Below, in pieces: positions 9,538 through 17,554 of a stretch of 64,000 nucleotides of DNA. The stretch covers positions 62,001-126,000 of the forward strand of contig NZ_CP034433.1 in assembly GCF_003952345.1 (NCBI RefSeq), written 5' to 3'. The position numbers and the translations under genes are program-made. Under the pieces are notes generated by a model. That model was given only the letters and a program-made list of their open reading frames with translations, made no database searches and was not told the origin of the DNA. This DNA comes from Iodobacter ciconiae. Its GTDB lineage: Bacteria; Pseudomonadota; Gammaproteobacteria; Burkholderiales; Chitinibacteraceae. Positions within the stretch are counted from its first letter, which is position 1, and each line of letters opens with the position of its first letter.

Positions 9538-11985
9538 ATGACGGTGTCTTTTGAATACGATTCCCCTGGTAATGACAGTGATGCTTTAAAGCATGCTATT
9601 GCTAATAAACTGGTGTTTTTTATTGGAAAAGATCCAATTGTGGCGCTGCCTAAAGATTGGTTAAATGCGACTTTTCTGGCTGTGCGGGATCGTTTAGTGG
9701 AGCGCTGGATGCGCACCACGCGGGCGCAGTATTCTCAGGATTTAAAGCGGGTTTATTATTTATCGATGGAGTTTTTAATTGGCCGTGCTTTATCGAATGC
9801 GCTATTGGCATTGGAATTGTTTGAGCCGGTAAAAGCGGCGCTGGATGAAATGGGTGTTGATTTAAATGAGATTCTGGATTACGAGCCCGATGCGGCTTTA
9901 GGTAATGGGGGATTGGGGCGTCTGGCGGCGTGCTTTTTAGATTCAATGGCCACCATGGGGGTGCCGGGTTTTGCTTATGGTATTCGCTATGATTTTGGGA
10001 TGTTTAAGCAGCGTATTATGGATGGCCAGCAGGTTGAAGCGCCTGATACCTGGTTGTCTGCTTTAAATGTATGGGAGTTTCCCAGAGATGAAGTGCAATA
10101 TGTGGTGCAATTTGGCGGGCGAATAGAAACTACAGGCAATACAGCTCATTGGCTCGATACGCAGGATGTATTGGCGATGGCCTATGATTATATTATTCCC
10201 GGTTATCAAACTACTGCCACCAATACACTACGGCTTTGGTCGGCGAGAGCATCACGCAGTATTAATTTACATATGTTTAATCAGGGGGATTATTTTGCTG
10301 CGGTAGAAGAAAAAAATCATAGCGAGAATGTCTCCAGAGTTTTATATCCTGATGATTCTACCCAGCATGGCAAAGAGTTAAGATTGCGGCAAGAGTATTT
10401 TTTTGTTTCGGCATCTTTACAGGATATTGTGCATCGCTATTTGTTTATGCATGAAGATTTTACTCAGCTGAGTGATAAAGTCGCTATTCATTTAAATGAT
10501 ACGCATCCTGTATTGGCTGTGCCAGAATTAATGCGGATATTAATGGATGAGCATCACCTGGATTGGGATAGTGCCTGGGGATATACACAGAATATTTTTT
10601 CATACACCAATCATACTTTAATGAGTGAAGCGCTGGAAACATGGCCGGTGGAGATGTTTGCACATTGGCTGCCCCGGCATTTGAAGATTATTTTTGATAT
10701 TAACGAGCGATTTTTAAGTGATATAAAGCGGCGCTTTGCGGGAGATACTGATTTAATTCGCCGTGTGTCTCTGGTAGATGAAGCGGGTGAGCGCAAAATT
10801 CGTATGGCTTATATTGCCGTGGTGGCCAGCTATAAAGTAAACGGCGTTTCGGCGCTGCATTCCCAATTAATGAAATCAACCATCTTTGCCGATTTTGCAC
10901 GAATTTACCCGGAGCGCTTTACCAATGTAACCAATGGTATTACACCAAGGCGCTGGCTGGCTCAGGCTAACCGGCCTTTGGCAGCTTTAATTGATGAGAA
11001 AATTGGCAAAACATGGCGGGTTAATTTGGATGAATTGGCCGAATTAAAGCCACTGGTTGAGAATGAAGATTTTATTGCCAATATGATATTAGCTAAACGG
11101 GTTAATAAAGAGCGCCTGGTCTATTATATTGCCACACATTTAGGTGGCATTGTTTCAGCTGATGCTTTATTTGATATACAGGTTAAACGAATTCATGAGT
11201 ATAAGCGGCAGTTGCTTAATTTGCTACATGTGATTTCCCGATATAACTTTATTATAAAAAACCCGGATGTTGCCATTGTACCCAGAGTAGTCATCTTTGC
11301 CGGGAAGGCTGCATCAGCTTATAAGATAGCTAAATTATTAATTCATCTGATTAATGATGTAGGAACAAAAATTAATCATGATGAGCGCATTGGCGATAAG
11401 CTTAAAGTGGTTTTTATTCCTAATTACAGTGTTAGCTTGGCAGAAATTATTATTCCTGCTGCAGATTTATCCGAGCAAATTTCTACTGCAGGTACAGAAG
11501 CTTCCGGCACAGGAAATATGAAATTTGCATTAAATGCTGCATTAACAATTGGCACGTTAGATGGTGCCAATATCGAGATTGGCCAGGCAGTAGGGGCTGA
11601 TAATATTTTTATATTTGGCAATAATAGTGATGATGTGCAGCGCCTGCGGCAAGGATCATATAATCCCCGGGCTATTTACGAGGCAGATCCGGTATTGCAT
11701 GAGGTTTTAAATCAAATAGGATCAGGTTTTTTTAGCCCGGAAGAACCTGAGCGTTATCGGGTTATTTTTGATTTGCTGGTTAATTGGGGGGATCATTATC
11801 AATTACTGGCAGATTTTGCAGATTATATAAAAGTGCAGAGTAAAGTGGACGCATTATATTTAAATCCATTGGAATGGCATAAAAAAGCACTGCTCAATGT
11901 GGCCGGAATGGGGCGCTTTTCGTCAGATCGCAGCATCAGTGAATATGCGCGTAAAATATGGCATAGCAGCAGCGTGAAATTGTAA
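9538..11985 (+). CDS. glgP: Glycogen/starch/alpha-glucan phosphorylase (GT35)
   Basis: Releases glucose-1-phosphate from alpha-1,4-glucan ends, the mobilising arm of the glycogen cycle made by glgC and glgA. 815 residues, the usual length. Signature sequences: [17 protein letters not shown] in the N-terminal domain, [28 protein letters not shown], and the pyridoxal-phosphate lysine region [14 protein letters not shown]. Start at 9538 rather than an upstream ATG at 9514, because AAAGGAGC lies at ideal distance before it. Codons are AT-richer (many TTA, ATT, AAT) than in glgA, hinting at different expression or history. Separated from glgA by 360 bases of R2/R1 repeat DNA, so it probably has its own promoter. 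Confidence 0.95.
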   Translation: MTVSFEYDSPGNDSDALKHAIANKLVFFIGKDPIVALPKDWLNATFLAVRDRLVERWMRTTRAQYSQDLKRVYYLSMEFLIGRALSNALLALELFEPVKAALDEMGVDLNEILDYEPDAALGNGGLGRLAACFLDSMATMGVPGFAYGIRYDFGMFKQRIMDGQQVEAPDTWLSALNVWEFPRDEVQYVVQFGGRIETTGNTAHWLDTQDVLAMAYDYIIPGYQTTATNTLRLWSARASRSINLHMFNQGDYFAAVEEKNHSENVSRVLYPDDSTQHGKELRLRQEYFFVSASLQDIVHRYLFMHEDFTQLSDKVAIHLNDTHPVLAVPELMRILMDEHHLDWDSAWGYTQNIFSYTNHTLMSEALETWPVEMFAHWLPRHLKIIFDINERFLSDIKRRFAGDTDLIRRVSLVDEAGERKIRMAYIAVVASYKVNGVSALHSQLMKSTIFADFARIYPERFTNVTNGITPRRWLAQANRPLAALIDEKIGKTWRVNLDELAELKPLVENEDFIANMILAKRVNKERLVYYIATHLGGIVSADALFDIQVKRIHEYKRQLLNLLHVISRYNFIIKNPDVAIVPRVVIFAGKAASAYKIAKLLIHLINDVGTKINHDERIGDKLKVVFIPNYSVSLAEIIIPAADLSEQISTAGTEASGTGNMKFALNAALTIGTLDGANIEIGQAVGADNIFIFGNNSDDVQRLRQGSYNPRAIYEADPVLHEVLNQIGSGFFSPEEPERYRVIFDLLVNWGDHYQLLADFADYIKVQSKVDALYLNPLEWHKKALLNVAGMGRFSSDRSISEYARKIWHSSSVKL

Positions 11986-12019
11986 TTGCGCTATGGCTAG
12001 AACATCTCGCCTCTTGGGC

Positions 12020-12113
12020 TAAACCTTGATCCACAGAGTTCACAGGGAATAAATTGAATCTATTTCCTCTGTGAAACTCCGTGCACTCTGTGTTCTCTGT
12101 GATTCAAGGTTTT
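12020..12113. repeat. R2 palindromic repeat after glgP
   Basis: A compact 94-base version: left arm AAACCTTGATCCACAGAG, right arm (reverse complement) AAACCTTGAATCACAGAG, with AT-rich centre. Lies between the glgP stop and the NUDIX gene and can fold into a long hairpin. Confidence 0.75.
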
Positions 12114-12209
12114 GCTCCCTTAGCTTTAAACAGAAACATTTTTGTGATCAGATATAGCCTTGCTTTTTTCTGCCACAGAACTTTTTAATTATTAAAACAC
12201 TGGGAATCC

Positions 12210-12758
12210 ATGCAAAAAGATCAACATTTAATCGAAGAAAAAATCAGTAGCGAGCGGGTGTTTGATGGCAAGCTATTGCATATTAACCGCGATATCGTGT
12301 GCTTGCCCGATGGCAGTCAGGCCACGCGTGAGTACGTGATTCACCCCGGTGCAGTGATGATTATTCCGGTGTTGCCTGACGGTAAGCTCTTGATGGAGCG
12401 GCAATATCGCTATCCTATGCATCGTGTGTATCTGGAGTTCCCTGCTGGTAAGCTGGATGCGGGTGAAGATGCGCTGGCTTGCGGCAAGCGCGAGCTCTTG
12501 GAAGAAACCGGCTACACCGCGCAAAAATGGCAAAAACTAGGCGTTCATCACCCGATTATCAGCTACACCAATGAAGAAATTCATCTTTACCTGGCGCAAA
12601 ACTTAACCGCAGGCACGCCGCAGCTCGATGAAGGCGAGTTTGTAGAATGCGTGGCGGTCAGCCTTGATGATCTGATTGCCGGTGTGCTGGATGGCTCGAT
12701 TACCGATGGTAAAACGGTTGCCGGGATTTTCTGGGCAGAGAAGATGTTGCGTGGCTGA
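12210..12758 (+). CDS. NUDIX hydrolase, ADP-ribose pyrophosphatase type
   Basis: A 182-residue NUDIX enzyme. The catalytic box runs G-x5-E-x7-REL-x-EE-x-G (GKLDAGEDALACGKRELLEE then TGY) at residues ~76-98, with the preceding strand LLMERQYRYPMHRVYLEFPAG that marks the ADP-ribose/ADP-sugar branch. Such enzymes split ADP-ribose or ADP-glucose into AMP and sugar phosphate. Placement after glgC-glgA-glgP makes ADP-glucose turnover an attractive but unproven role. No ribosome site is obvious beyond a weak GGGAAT. A perfect hairpin directly downstream ends transcription. Confidence 0.85.
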   Translation: MQKDQHLIEEKISSERVFDGKLLHINRDIVCLPDGSQATREYVIHPGAVMIIPVLPDGKLLMERQYRYPMHRVYLEFPAGKLDAGEDALACGKRELLEETGYTAQKWQKLGVHHPIISYTNEEIHLYLAQNLTAGTPQLDEGEFVECVAVSLDDLIAGVLDGSITDGKTVAGIFWAEKMLRG

Positions 12759-12762
12759 TTAA

Positions 12763-12790
12763 AACTAGAGCTTGCAGGCAAGCTCTAGTT
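12763..12790. terminator. Bidirectional hairpin between convergent genes
   Basis: Perfect 12-bp stem AACTAGAGCTTG / CAAGCTCTAGTT with loop CAGG, five bases after the NUDIX stop and five bases from the stop of the convergent exported protein gene. A-rich on the left and T-poor on the right, so more convincing as a shared 3' end than as a classical one-way terminator. Confidence 0.65.
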
Positions 12791-12794
12791 AAAG

Positions 12795-13475
12795 TTATTG
12801 CTTGCTATAAAGGCCCTGCGGCATGGCTTTTGGATCGCTGATGCGCAGGCCTTTGTCTTCTATTTTAAACTGCAATTTTTCAAAGGCCGAGGGTCTGGCC
12901 TGGCTTTCGTCTTTGTTGGCAAAAGCGGCAACCCGGTCTTTTTTACGCTCGGCAGGAATCACAAACCACTGCCAGTCTTTTTTGCTTTTTACTCCCCGTA
13001 AACCTGCCCGAGCCCATTCTTCACTTGCTGGCATATTGACGATGGCCTCGCCATTGGCCGCATTAACTGCCGTCAGCGTTTTGCCTGATTTGCTTTCAAA
13101 TTTGACTTCAACGCCTGGCGTAGGCCCAACACTGGGTACGCCCACAATGGCAACCCAAATGCCTGCTGTTGCAGGTTTACGGATGCGCATTTCATCTTCG
13201 GTAAATAGGCGAAATTCAGGGTTTTCATTGGGCGGTGTGGAGAGCAGTAAAACGCTGCCCTTATCCACTTGCCAAGTGCCTTGAGCGTATTTATCGACCG
13301 AGCCATAACTCAACATCCACTGAAATTTACCATCTTTACTGAGTAATAATTCAGAGCCTACTTCATGTGCGCCTTGTAAGTAATAATGGCCGGGTAAGCT
13401 TTCTGCTGCTTTACTCTCTGCAAAAGCACCGTGAGCCAGACAGCTGAACATAAGTGTTGTGATGATCGTTTTCAA
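12795..13475 (-). CDS. Exported protein of unknown function
   Basis: 226 residues with a clear signal peptide (MKTIITTLMFSCLAHGAFA, predicted cleavage before ES). The mature part is a soluble, beta-rich protein: an N-terminal stretch GHYYLQGAHEVGSELLLSKD resembling lipocalin-like or META-like folds that describe how a property varies with conditions (KFQWMLSYGSVDKYAQGTW), then a lysine-rich region. I do not recognise the family. It is probably periplasmic. It faces the NUDIX gene and is followed upstream by the displaced ubiA end at 13546-13645, so before the accessory insertion it was most likely the direct neighbour of ubiA. Confidence 0.7.
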   Translation of the reverse strand: MKTIITTLMFSCLAHGAFAESKAAESLPGHYYLQGAHEVGSELLLSKDGKFQWMLSYGSVDKYAQGTWQVDKGSVLLLSTPPNENPEFRLFTEDEMRIRKPATAGIWVAIVGVPSVGPTPGVEVKFESKSGKTLTAVNAANGEAIVNMPASEEWARAGLRGVKSKKDWQWFVIPAERKKDRVAAFANKDESQARPSAFEKLQFKIEDKGLRISDPKAMPQGLYSKQ

Positions 13476-13545
13476 GGCCGTATTTCCTTGTAGGCGGGGT
13501 GAACAGGCTATAGAGCGCCTGCTGGCAGATCAAAGATCTATAGCT

Positions 13546-13645
13546 TAAGCCAATAATCCAGCACCAGTCCGATAAAGATCACAGCGCCGACGCGGTTATT
13601 GCTTAAAAAAGCTTTAAAGCAATTGGCGGGATTGCGGGCCATGAT
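13546..13645 (-). repeat. Left 100-bp direct repeat: displaced original 3' end of ubiA
   Basis: Differs from 15937-16036 at only two positions (98/100). On the minus strand it still reads as the ubiA C-terminus, MARNPANCFKAFLSNNRVGA and onward, ending DYWLKL and a stop at 13540-13542 just outside the repeat. It is cut off from the rest of ubiA by 2.3 kb. Confidence 0.9.
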
Positions 13646-13678
13646 TTAATTTGACGGGGTATCTAATGAGGTGTCCAG

Positions 13679-15028
13679 TTAATTTTCAATTTGAAAGTCA
13701 ATTTGTTGCATAAGGTAGTGCATTAAGCCGTCCATATTTAAATCTAACGTATGAAGTATATCCTGCAAATGTGAAAAGCTATGCTGCTGAGCATTACCAT
13801 CATGATATTGGTGCCAAGCCTCGAATTCAGTAAACATACTTCTTGGGTTGTTGCCATTTGTGCAGAATTTATTGTGCGCCATGGCTAGTGGTATTTGGGC
13901 ATCACGATGAGCTTGAATATCGTTATGGGATAGCCGACGGTAAAGATCCGGCTGGGTGACTTTTAGCGTGATGATATAGGCAAGGTGTGCTGATAGCTGC
14001 ACGTTTGGGTATGCAAAAGAAAAAAGGGCTATACATTTTTGTATGTCCCGCAATGAAATTTTTTGACCTTCTGCAAGCTTACTAAGTGTTTTGATAAAAG
14101 GTTGTATTTTTATATTGCTTCTATCAAATTTGAATTTATCAATTTCTTTTTCAATAAAATATTTGTAATAAGACCCTAATTGGTGAATTGAGCTTGAATT
14201 TGCTTGGGGTAGTTTAAAAAAGAAATTAACAAATTTACCTAAATACTGCGCCGCATCGGTTTCATTACCATAAACGCCTTTCACTGCTTTTTGTAATTGA
14301 TCGCGGTTGAGTAGCAATACAAATACAATATTGGGTACATTAAAAAAGTGCTTCAAGCGCTCAACTAGCCTTACTGCAAAAGTAGGTTTGCAGCGGTCTA
14401 ATTCGTCAATAAAAATAATGATGGGTTTGTCTTGTGCTGCGGCTAGCTGACTAAGCTGCTCCCGAAATTGGGCTAAAGTTTCTTTTTCTTTGCTGTAACT
14501 ATCAAATTTATCTTCCAGCCATTTTTCTGCGGCATCAGCGCCTGATTCTTGTAGCTCTTCACCTGCTTTGCCAATTGTATCCTCAAAGCTACTTAGATTT
14601 GCTGTCCCCAGTGCCATTCTGCCTAATGCGTTGATTGTGAGTTTTGCCGCTGTGGGTAATAAGGTTTTGCAAATGGCCAACATTGTTTTTTTTAATTCAT
14701 CTTTTGTATTTTTTTGCGTAGCGAATGCTTCATTTAGCTCGGCAGCGATGAGTAAAAAGGGGTCATCAATATAGTCTTGTGCAAAGGCATCGATTTCAAT
14801 CACAGTATGGTCAGCATCGCGCAGTTGCTTGGCCCAGTTTTTTCCAAACCAACTTTTACCATCTCCCCATTGAGCATCAATTGCTAAAACGGCACCATCA
14901 CGTAAACGATCTAAATAGTTTGTTAGCTTGCTTGCAAGTGCTTTCCGATTGAGCAAGTCATTGGTAAAAGCATCACCTGTTGCGTAGTCGTCCCGAGGCG
15001 TTGATAAGTTAGGCATAGTTTGGTTCAT
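13679..15028 (-). CDS. KAP-family P-loop NTPase
   Basis: 449 residues. Walker A is AQWGDGKS (52-59), in the KAP form where Trp precedes the glycine loop, and Walker B is IIIFIDELDRCKP (about 203-215), also diagnostic. Between them lies a helical insert (~110-190); KAP ATPases often carry membrane helices here, but this one has only a weakly hydrophobic stretch near 115-145. After Walker B come FAVRLVERLKHFFNVPNIVFVLLLNRDQL, the sensor region, and an unrecognised helical C-terminal third. KAP NTPases occur in anti-phage systems such as Qat and in phage exclusion proteins like PifA. Here the gene follows hepT by 49 bases in the same direction, inside the ubiA insertion, which suggests a defence role; this is inference. 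Confidence 0.85.
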   Translation of the reverse strand: MNQTMPNLSTPRDDYATGDAFTNDLLNRKALASKLTNYLDRLRDGAVLAIDAQWGDGKSWFGKNWAKQLRDADHTVIEIDAFAQDYIDDPFLLIAAELNEAFATQKNTKDELKKTMLAICKTLLPTAAKLTINALGRMALGTANLSSFEDTIGKAGEELQESGADAAEKWLEDKFDSYSKEKETLAQFREQLSQLAAAQDKPIIIFIDELDRCKPTFAVRLVERLKHFFNVPNIVFVLLLNRDQLQKAVKGVYGNETDAAQYLGKFVNFFFKLPQANSSSIHQLGSYYKYFIEKEIDKFKFDRSNIKIQPFIKTLSKLAEGQKISLRDIQKCIALFSFAYPNVQLSAHLAYIITLKVTQPDLYRRLSHNDIQAHRDAQIPLAMAHNKFCTNGNNPRSMFTEFEAWHQYHDGNAQQHSFSHLQDILHTLDLNMDGLMHYLMQQIDFQIEN

Positions 15029-15077
15029 GCGGCAATCTCTGTTAGGGCGGCAATTGATGAAATGGGTAAGTTGCTAT

Positions 15078-15497
15078 TTAGCTTTGCGCATCTTTAAGCA
15101 ATAAAGCTTGGCTGTACTGCGTAAATTCACCTAAATGTTGGGTGATGATCATGACGGTAATGGGCAGCTGTAAGGTTTGGTAGTCGTGGACGGCAATATT
15201 GCGAAAGCCGACCATTTTTTTGAGGCTATCGGCCAAGCTTGGTTTGATCCAATCAGCTTGTGCGAGGAGTTCGAATACATCGCGGGCGCTTTGGGGTACG
15301 CCAAGGCGTTCGCGGCGAATTAAATGCTGGCCCATATCTAGCGCGGCTTCACAGGCTCTTTGCACATTTAAAATGGCGGCATCTTGCCGAGTAAAATCGA
15401 TAGCAAAACTGCTTGGGTCTTTGTCATATTCTTCGCGGGCCCGTGCAACGCAACGCTCAATGGTAGCGGCTTTATTGATGAGTACATCATCTGCCAT
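15078..15497 (-). CDS. hepT: HepT-like HEPN ribonuclease toxin (DUF86)
   Basis: 139-residue all-helical protein with the HEPN catalytic motif R-x4-H-x-Y as RNIAVHDY (Arg99, His104, Tyr106). In the HepT/MntA (type VII) toxin-antitoxin family this motif is the RNase active site, and the tyrosine is the residue the partner antitoxin modifies by adding AMP. The helix RACEAALDMGQHLIRRERLG matches the DUF86 core. The gene overlaps the end of mntA by 11 bases, so the two are translationally coupled, the standard order being antitoxin first. All catalytic residues are intact. A KAP NTPase follows 49 bases downstream, which is not part of the classical two-gene module. Confidence 0.88.
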   Translation of the reverse strand: MADDVLINKAATIERCVARAREEYDKDPSSFAIDFTRQDAAILNVQRACEAALDMGQHLIRRERLGVPQSARDVFELLAQADWIKPSLADSLKKMVGFRNIAVHDYQTLQLPITVMIITQHLGEFTQYSQALLLKDAQS

Positions 15498-15900
15498 ATA
15501 TGGTTCCCCTTTGATCGATATCTTCTAAAAGGCCCGAACGGGCCGTATCTAAAGCGGTTTTTTCGCTCAGAATAAAACTCTCGTAAAGCTTTGCTTGAGA
15601 ATCCGCTGCCCATAAGCAGCGCCCATCACTAATAATTTGATACTGCATAACGGTTGATGCTTGGCGTAAATCGATTAAATCGACGTCTTTATCCAGCATC
15701 ATTGCTAATTCTTGCGCCAAATTCCATAGCGTGGTCGCTTCTGCCGATCCCGCTAGTAATACGGCTAAATCAATATCACTAGCAGCATGGGCATCCCCCT
15801 TTGCTTGGCTACCAAATAGATAGATCGCTAATAAATGGGGTAGGGCTGATTGTAGTTTTGCTAATAGTTTATTGAGATCCGTAATTAAAAGGGTTTTCAT
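15487..15900 (-). CDS. mntA: MntA-like nucleotidyltransferase antitoxin
   Basis: 137-residue minimal nucleotidyltransferase. The signature G-S-x10-D-x-D is present exactly (Gly30-Ser31 ... Asp42, Asp44 in LFGSQAKGDAHAASDIDLAV), and a third acidic position is likely in the DVDLIDLRQ strand. In characterised pairs MntA neutralises HepT by transferring AMP units to the toxin's tyrosine. AGGAG lies 11 bases before the ATG. The gene starts 19 bases after the ubiA stop on the same strand, so it can be transcribed by read-through from the ubiC-ubiA promoter. The C-terminal 30 residues are acidic and not conserved in the minimal domain. Confidence 0.88.
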   Translation of the reverse strand: MKTLLITDLNKLLAKLQSALPHLLAIYLFGSQAKGDAHAASDIDLAVLLAGSAEATTLWNLAQELAMMLDKDVDLIDLRQASTVMQYQIISDGRCLWAADSQAKLYESFILSEKTALDTARSGLLEDIDQRGTIYGR

Positions 15901-15919
15901 TGTATGCTCGGCTCCTATC

Positions 15920-16792
15920 TTAGATTGGCGATTGGCTAAGCCAATAATCCAGTACCAGTCCGATAAAGATCACAGCGCCGACGCGGTTATTGCTTAAAAA
16001 AGCTTTAAAGCAATCGGCGGGATTGCGGGCCATGATCTGGTTGTATTGCTGTGCAATCAGGCCGCTGGCAATTAGTAGCGAGATAAAATAAATCACGCCG
16101 CGCTGACTCTCTAATCCCAGCCATGCCATCAGGGCGATAAAGCCTGCAAAGCACAGCATGACGGCGATAACGTCAAAGCGGCCAAAGGTGATGGCCGAGG
16201 TTTTAATGCCGATTTTTAAATCGTCAGGCCGATCGACCATGGCGTATTCGGTATCGTAAGCGATGGTCCATAAAATATTGGCCAGCAATAAAATCCAGGC
16301 AAAGGCGGGCACATCGCCGGTTTGGGCCGCAAAAGCCATGGGAATACCAAAGCCAAAGGCAATGCCCAGATAGGCTTGTGGCAAGGCCAGAAAACGCTTG
16401 GTCAGCGGGTAAGTGCCCGCCAGAAATACCGCGGGGATAGATAGCAATAGCGTCAGCCGGTTTAAAGGCAGCACCAGCAAAAATGCGGCGAGTGCCAGCC
16501 CTGCTGCTAGCAGAAGGGCTTCTTTGGGCTTTATTTCACCAGAAACCAGGGGCCGTGCGTGGGTGCGCTCGACATGGCCGTCAATATCCCGATCGCAATA
16601 ATCATTGATCACGCAGCCTGCGGCGCGCATTAGAAAGGTGCCCAGGCAAAAAATCAGCAATAGCACAGGATCGGGGTGGCCGTTACTGGCAAACCATAAT
16701 CCCCATAGTGTTGGCCAGAGGAGTAATAAAGTGCCGATGGGTTTGTCGATGCGCATCAGGCGGGCGAAAGCAGGAATACGGGATAGCATCAT
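15920..16792 (-). CDS. ubiA: 4-hydroxybenzoate polyprenyltransferase
   Basis: Integral membrane enzyme that attaches the polyprenyl tail to 4-hydroxybenzoate in ubiquinone synthesis. 290 residues with about eight to nine membrane segments and both aspartate-rich motifs: NDYCDRDID (63-71) and YDTEYAMVDRPDD (179-191). The start at 16792 matches the usual N-terminus (RLMRIDKPIGTLLLLWPTLW). Its last ~35 codons lie in the right-hand 100-bp repeat; after that repeat the tail reads SQSPI, whereas the displaced copy at 13.5 kb ends LKL, so the C-terminus has been replaced by the insertion. ubiC lies upstream in the same direction; mntA follows after 19 bases. Confidence 0.95.
   Translation of the reverse strand: MMLSRIPAFARLMRIDKPIGTLLLLWPTLWGLWFASNGHPDPVLLLIFCLGTFLMRAAGCVINDYCDRDIDGHVERTHARPLVSGEIKPKEALLLAAGLALAAFLLVLPLNRLTLLLSIPAVFLAGTYPLTKRFLALPQAYLGIAFGFGIPMAFAAQTGDVPAFAWILLLANILWTIAYDTEYAMVDRPDDLKIGIKTSAITFGRFDVIAVMLCFAGFIALMAWLGLESQRGVIYFISLLIASGLIAQQYNQIMARNPADCFKAFLSNNRVGAVIFIGLVLDYWLSQSPI
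15937..16036 (-). repeat. Right 100-bp direct repeat: 3' end of the intact ubiA
   Basis: Encodes the last residues of the functional ubiA (MARNPADCFKAFLSNNRVGA onward). Same orientation as 13546-13645; the two mismatches change the Asp/Asn codon after MARNPA and one other base. Together they bracket the accessory segment. Confidence 0.9.
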
Positions 16793-16891
16793 AGAGTGAG
16801 TGAGCTTCGGAAAAGGTGCGCTTACTTTGCTGATGGAAAGCACTGGCGTCAAGGTTTATGGTAGTGCAGGCCAGATGAGAGCCATTGTCTT

Positions 16892-17431
16892 TTAGGCAAT
16901 AGGACCAGAAGGGAGTGCTGATAGTGCGGGTAAAAATACTTCGGTGACCAGCAGCCTGTCGTGGCCTGCATAAAATGTCGAGCGTCTTGCCCATAGCCTT
17001 TGTGGTAATGCTCCGACTGCGGTCTGTGCTTTTTGCCATAGGGGGTGGCGCTGATCAATACAGCACCAGCTTAAGTTAGAGCGGCGGATGGTGGGGTCGG
17101 CAAAGAGTAAAGCGCCCAAGGGGCGGCTGCCGGTGCGGCCAAACAAGTGAAATCCTCTGCGTAGTGCCGCACTGGTGGTAATGCTGTGGGCGTAAACCAG
17201 CGGGATTTGTTTACTTTGTAACAGCACTTCACGGCAGGCTATTTGCGCTTTGTTCAGGCAATGGGCCTCATCTGCATGGGCTTTTTGCCAGCCTTGGAAT
17301 AATATTTTTACCGATATCTCCGGAAAATTAGCCATCAGCATGGCGGTCAGAGAGCCGCGTTCGGTAAGCCAGGGGTGTAAAGCTCGGGGAGCAAGGCAGA
17401 GCGGGGTGCGCCAGTATTGCGGCAAAGACAT
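16892..17431 (-). CDS. ubiC: Chorismate lyase
   Basis: Converts chorismate to 4-hydroxybenzoate and pyruvate, the first committed step of ubiquinone synthesis, feeding UbiA directly downstream. 179 residues, in the family range. Recognisable features are the mid-protein REVLLQSKQIPLVYAHSITT strand (the family's REV/I-LL...P...AR region), GRTGSRPLGALLFADP, and the C-terminal active site and tail WARRSTFYAGHDRLLVTEVF, close to the classic WGRRS...L..EVFLP pattern. The start at 17431 begins MSLPQYWRTPLCL. It is the first gene of the ubiC-ubiA unit, 99 bases before the preferred ubiA start. Confidence 0.9.
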   Translation of the reverse strand: MSLPQYWRTPLCLAPRALHPWLTERGSLTAMLMANFPEISVKILFQGWQKAHADEAHCLNKAQIACREVLLQSKQIPLVYAHSITTSAALRRGFHLFGRTGSRPLGALLFADPTIRRSNLSWCCIDQRHPLWQKAQTAVGALPQRLWARRSTFYAGHDRLLVTEVFLPALSALPSGPIA

Positions 17432-17554
17432 AAAAATGGCCAGGATGAGCAGAGGCTAGATTATAAGCAGTGTCAGCTTGCTTGTGTGCTTGCAGATGAT
17501 TCGTTTATGCGATCAGCAACAGGAGTTCTGGCCCTTTGCTGCTAAGCTGGAAAA

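Larger units (their letters stand above)
13646..15936. mobile_element. 2.3-kb accessory insertion at the 3' end of ubiA
   Basis: The segment between the two copies of the ubiA 3' end holds three minus-strand genes (mntA, hepT, KAP NTPase) and nothing else. The arrangement (gene remade at one side, old end displaced at the other) is what site-specific integration into a gene end leaves, but there is no integrase or transposase inside. It could have been moved by an enzyme in trans, or by homologous recombination with a circular molecule carrying a ubiA end. Confidence 0.75.

Noticed and set aside
13646..15936. An integrase or transposase in the ubiA insertion
   Set aside because: Both strands were read; only mntA, hepT and the KAP gene are found, and the small gaps cannot hold a recombinase.
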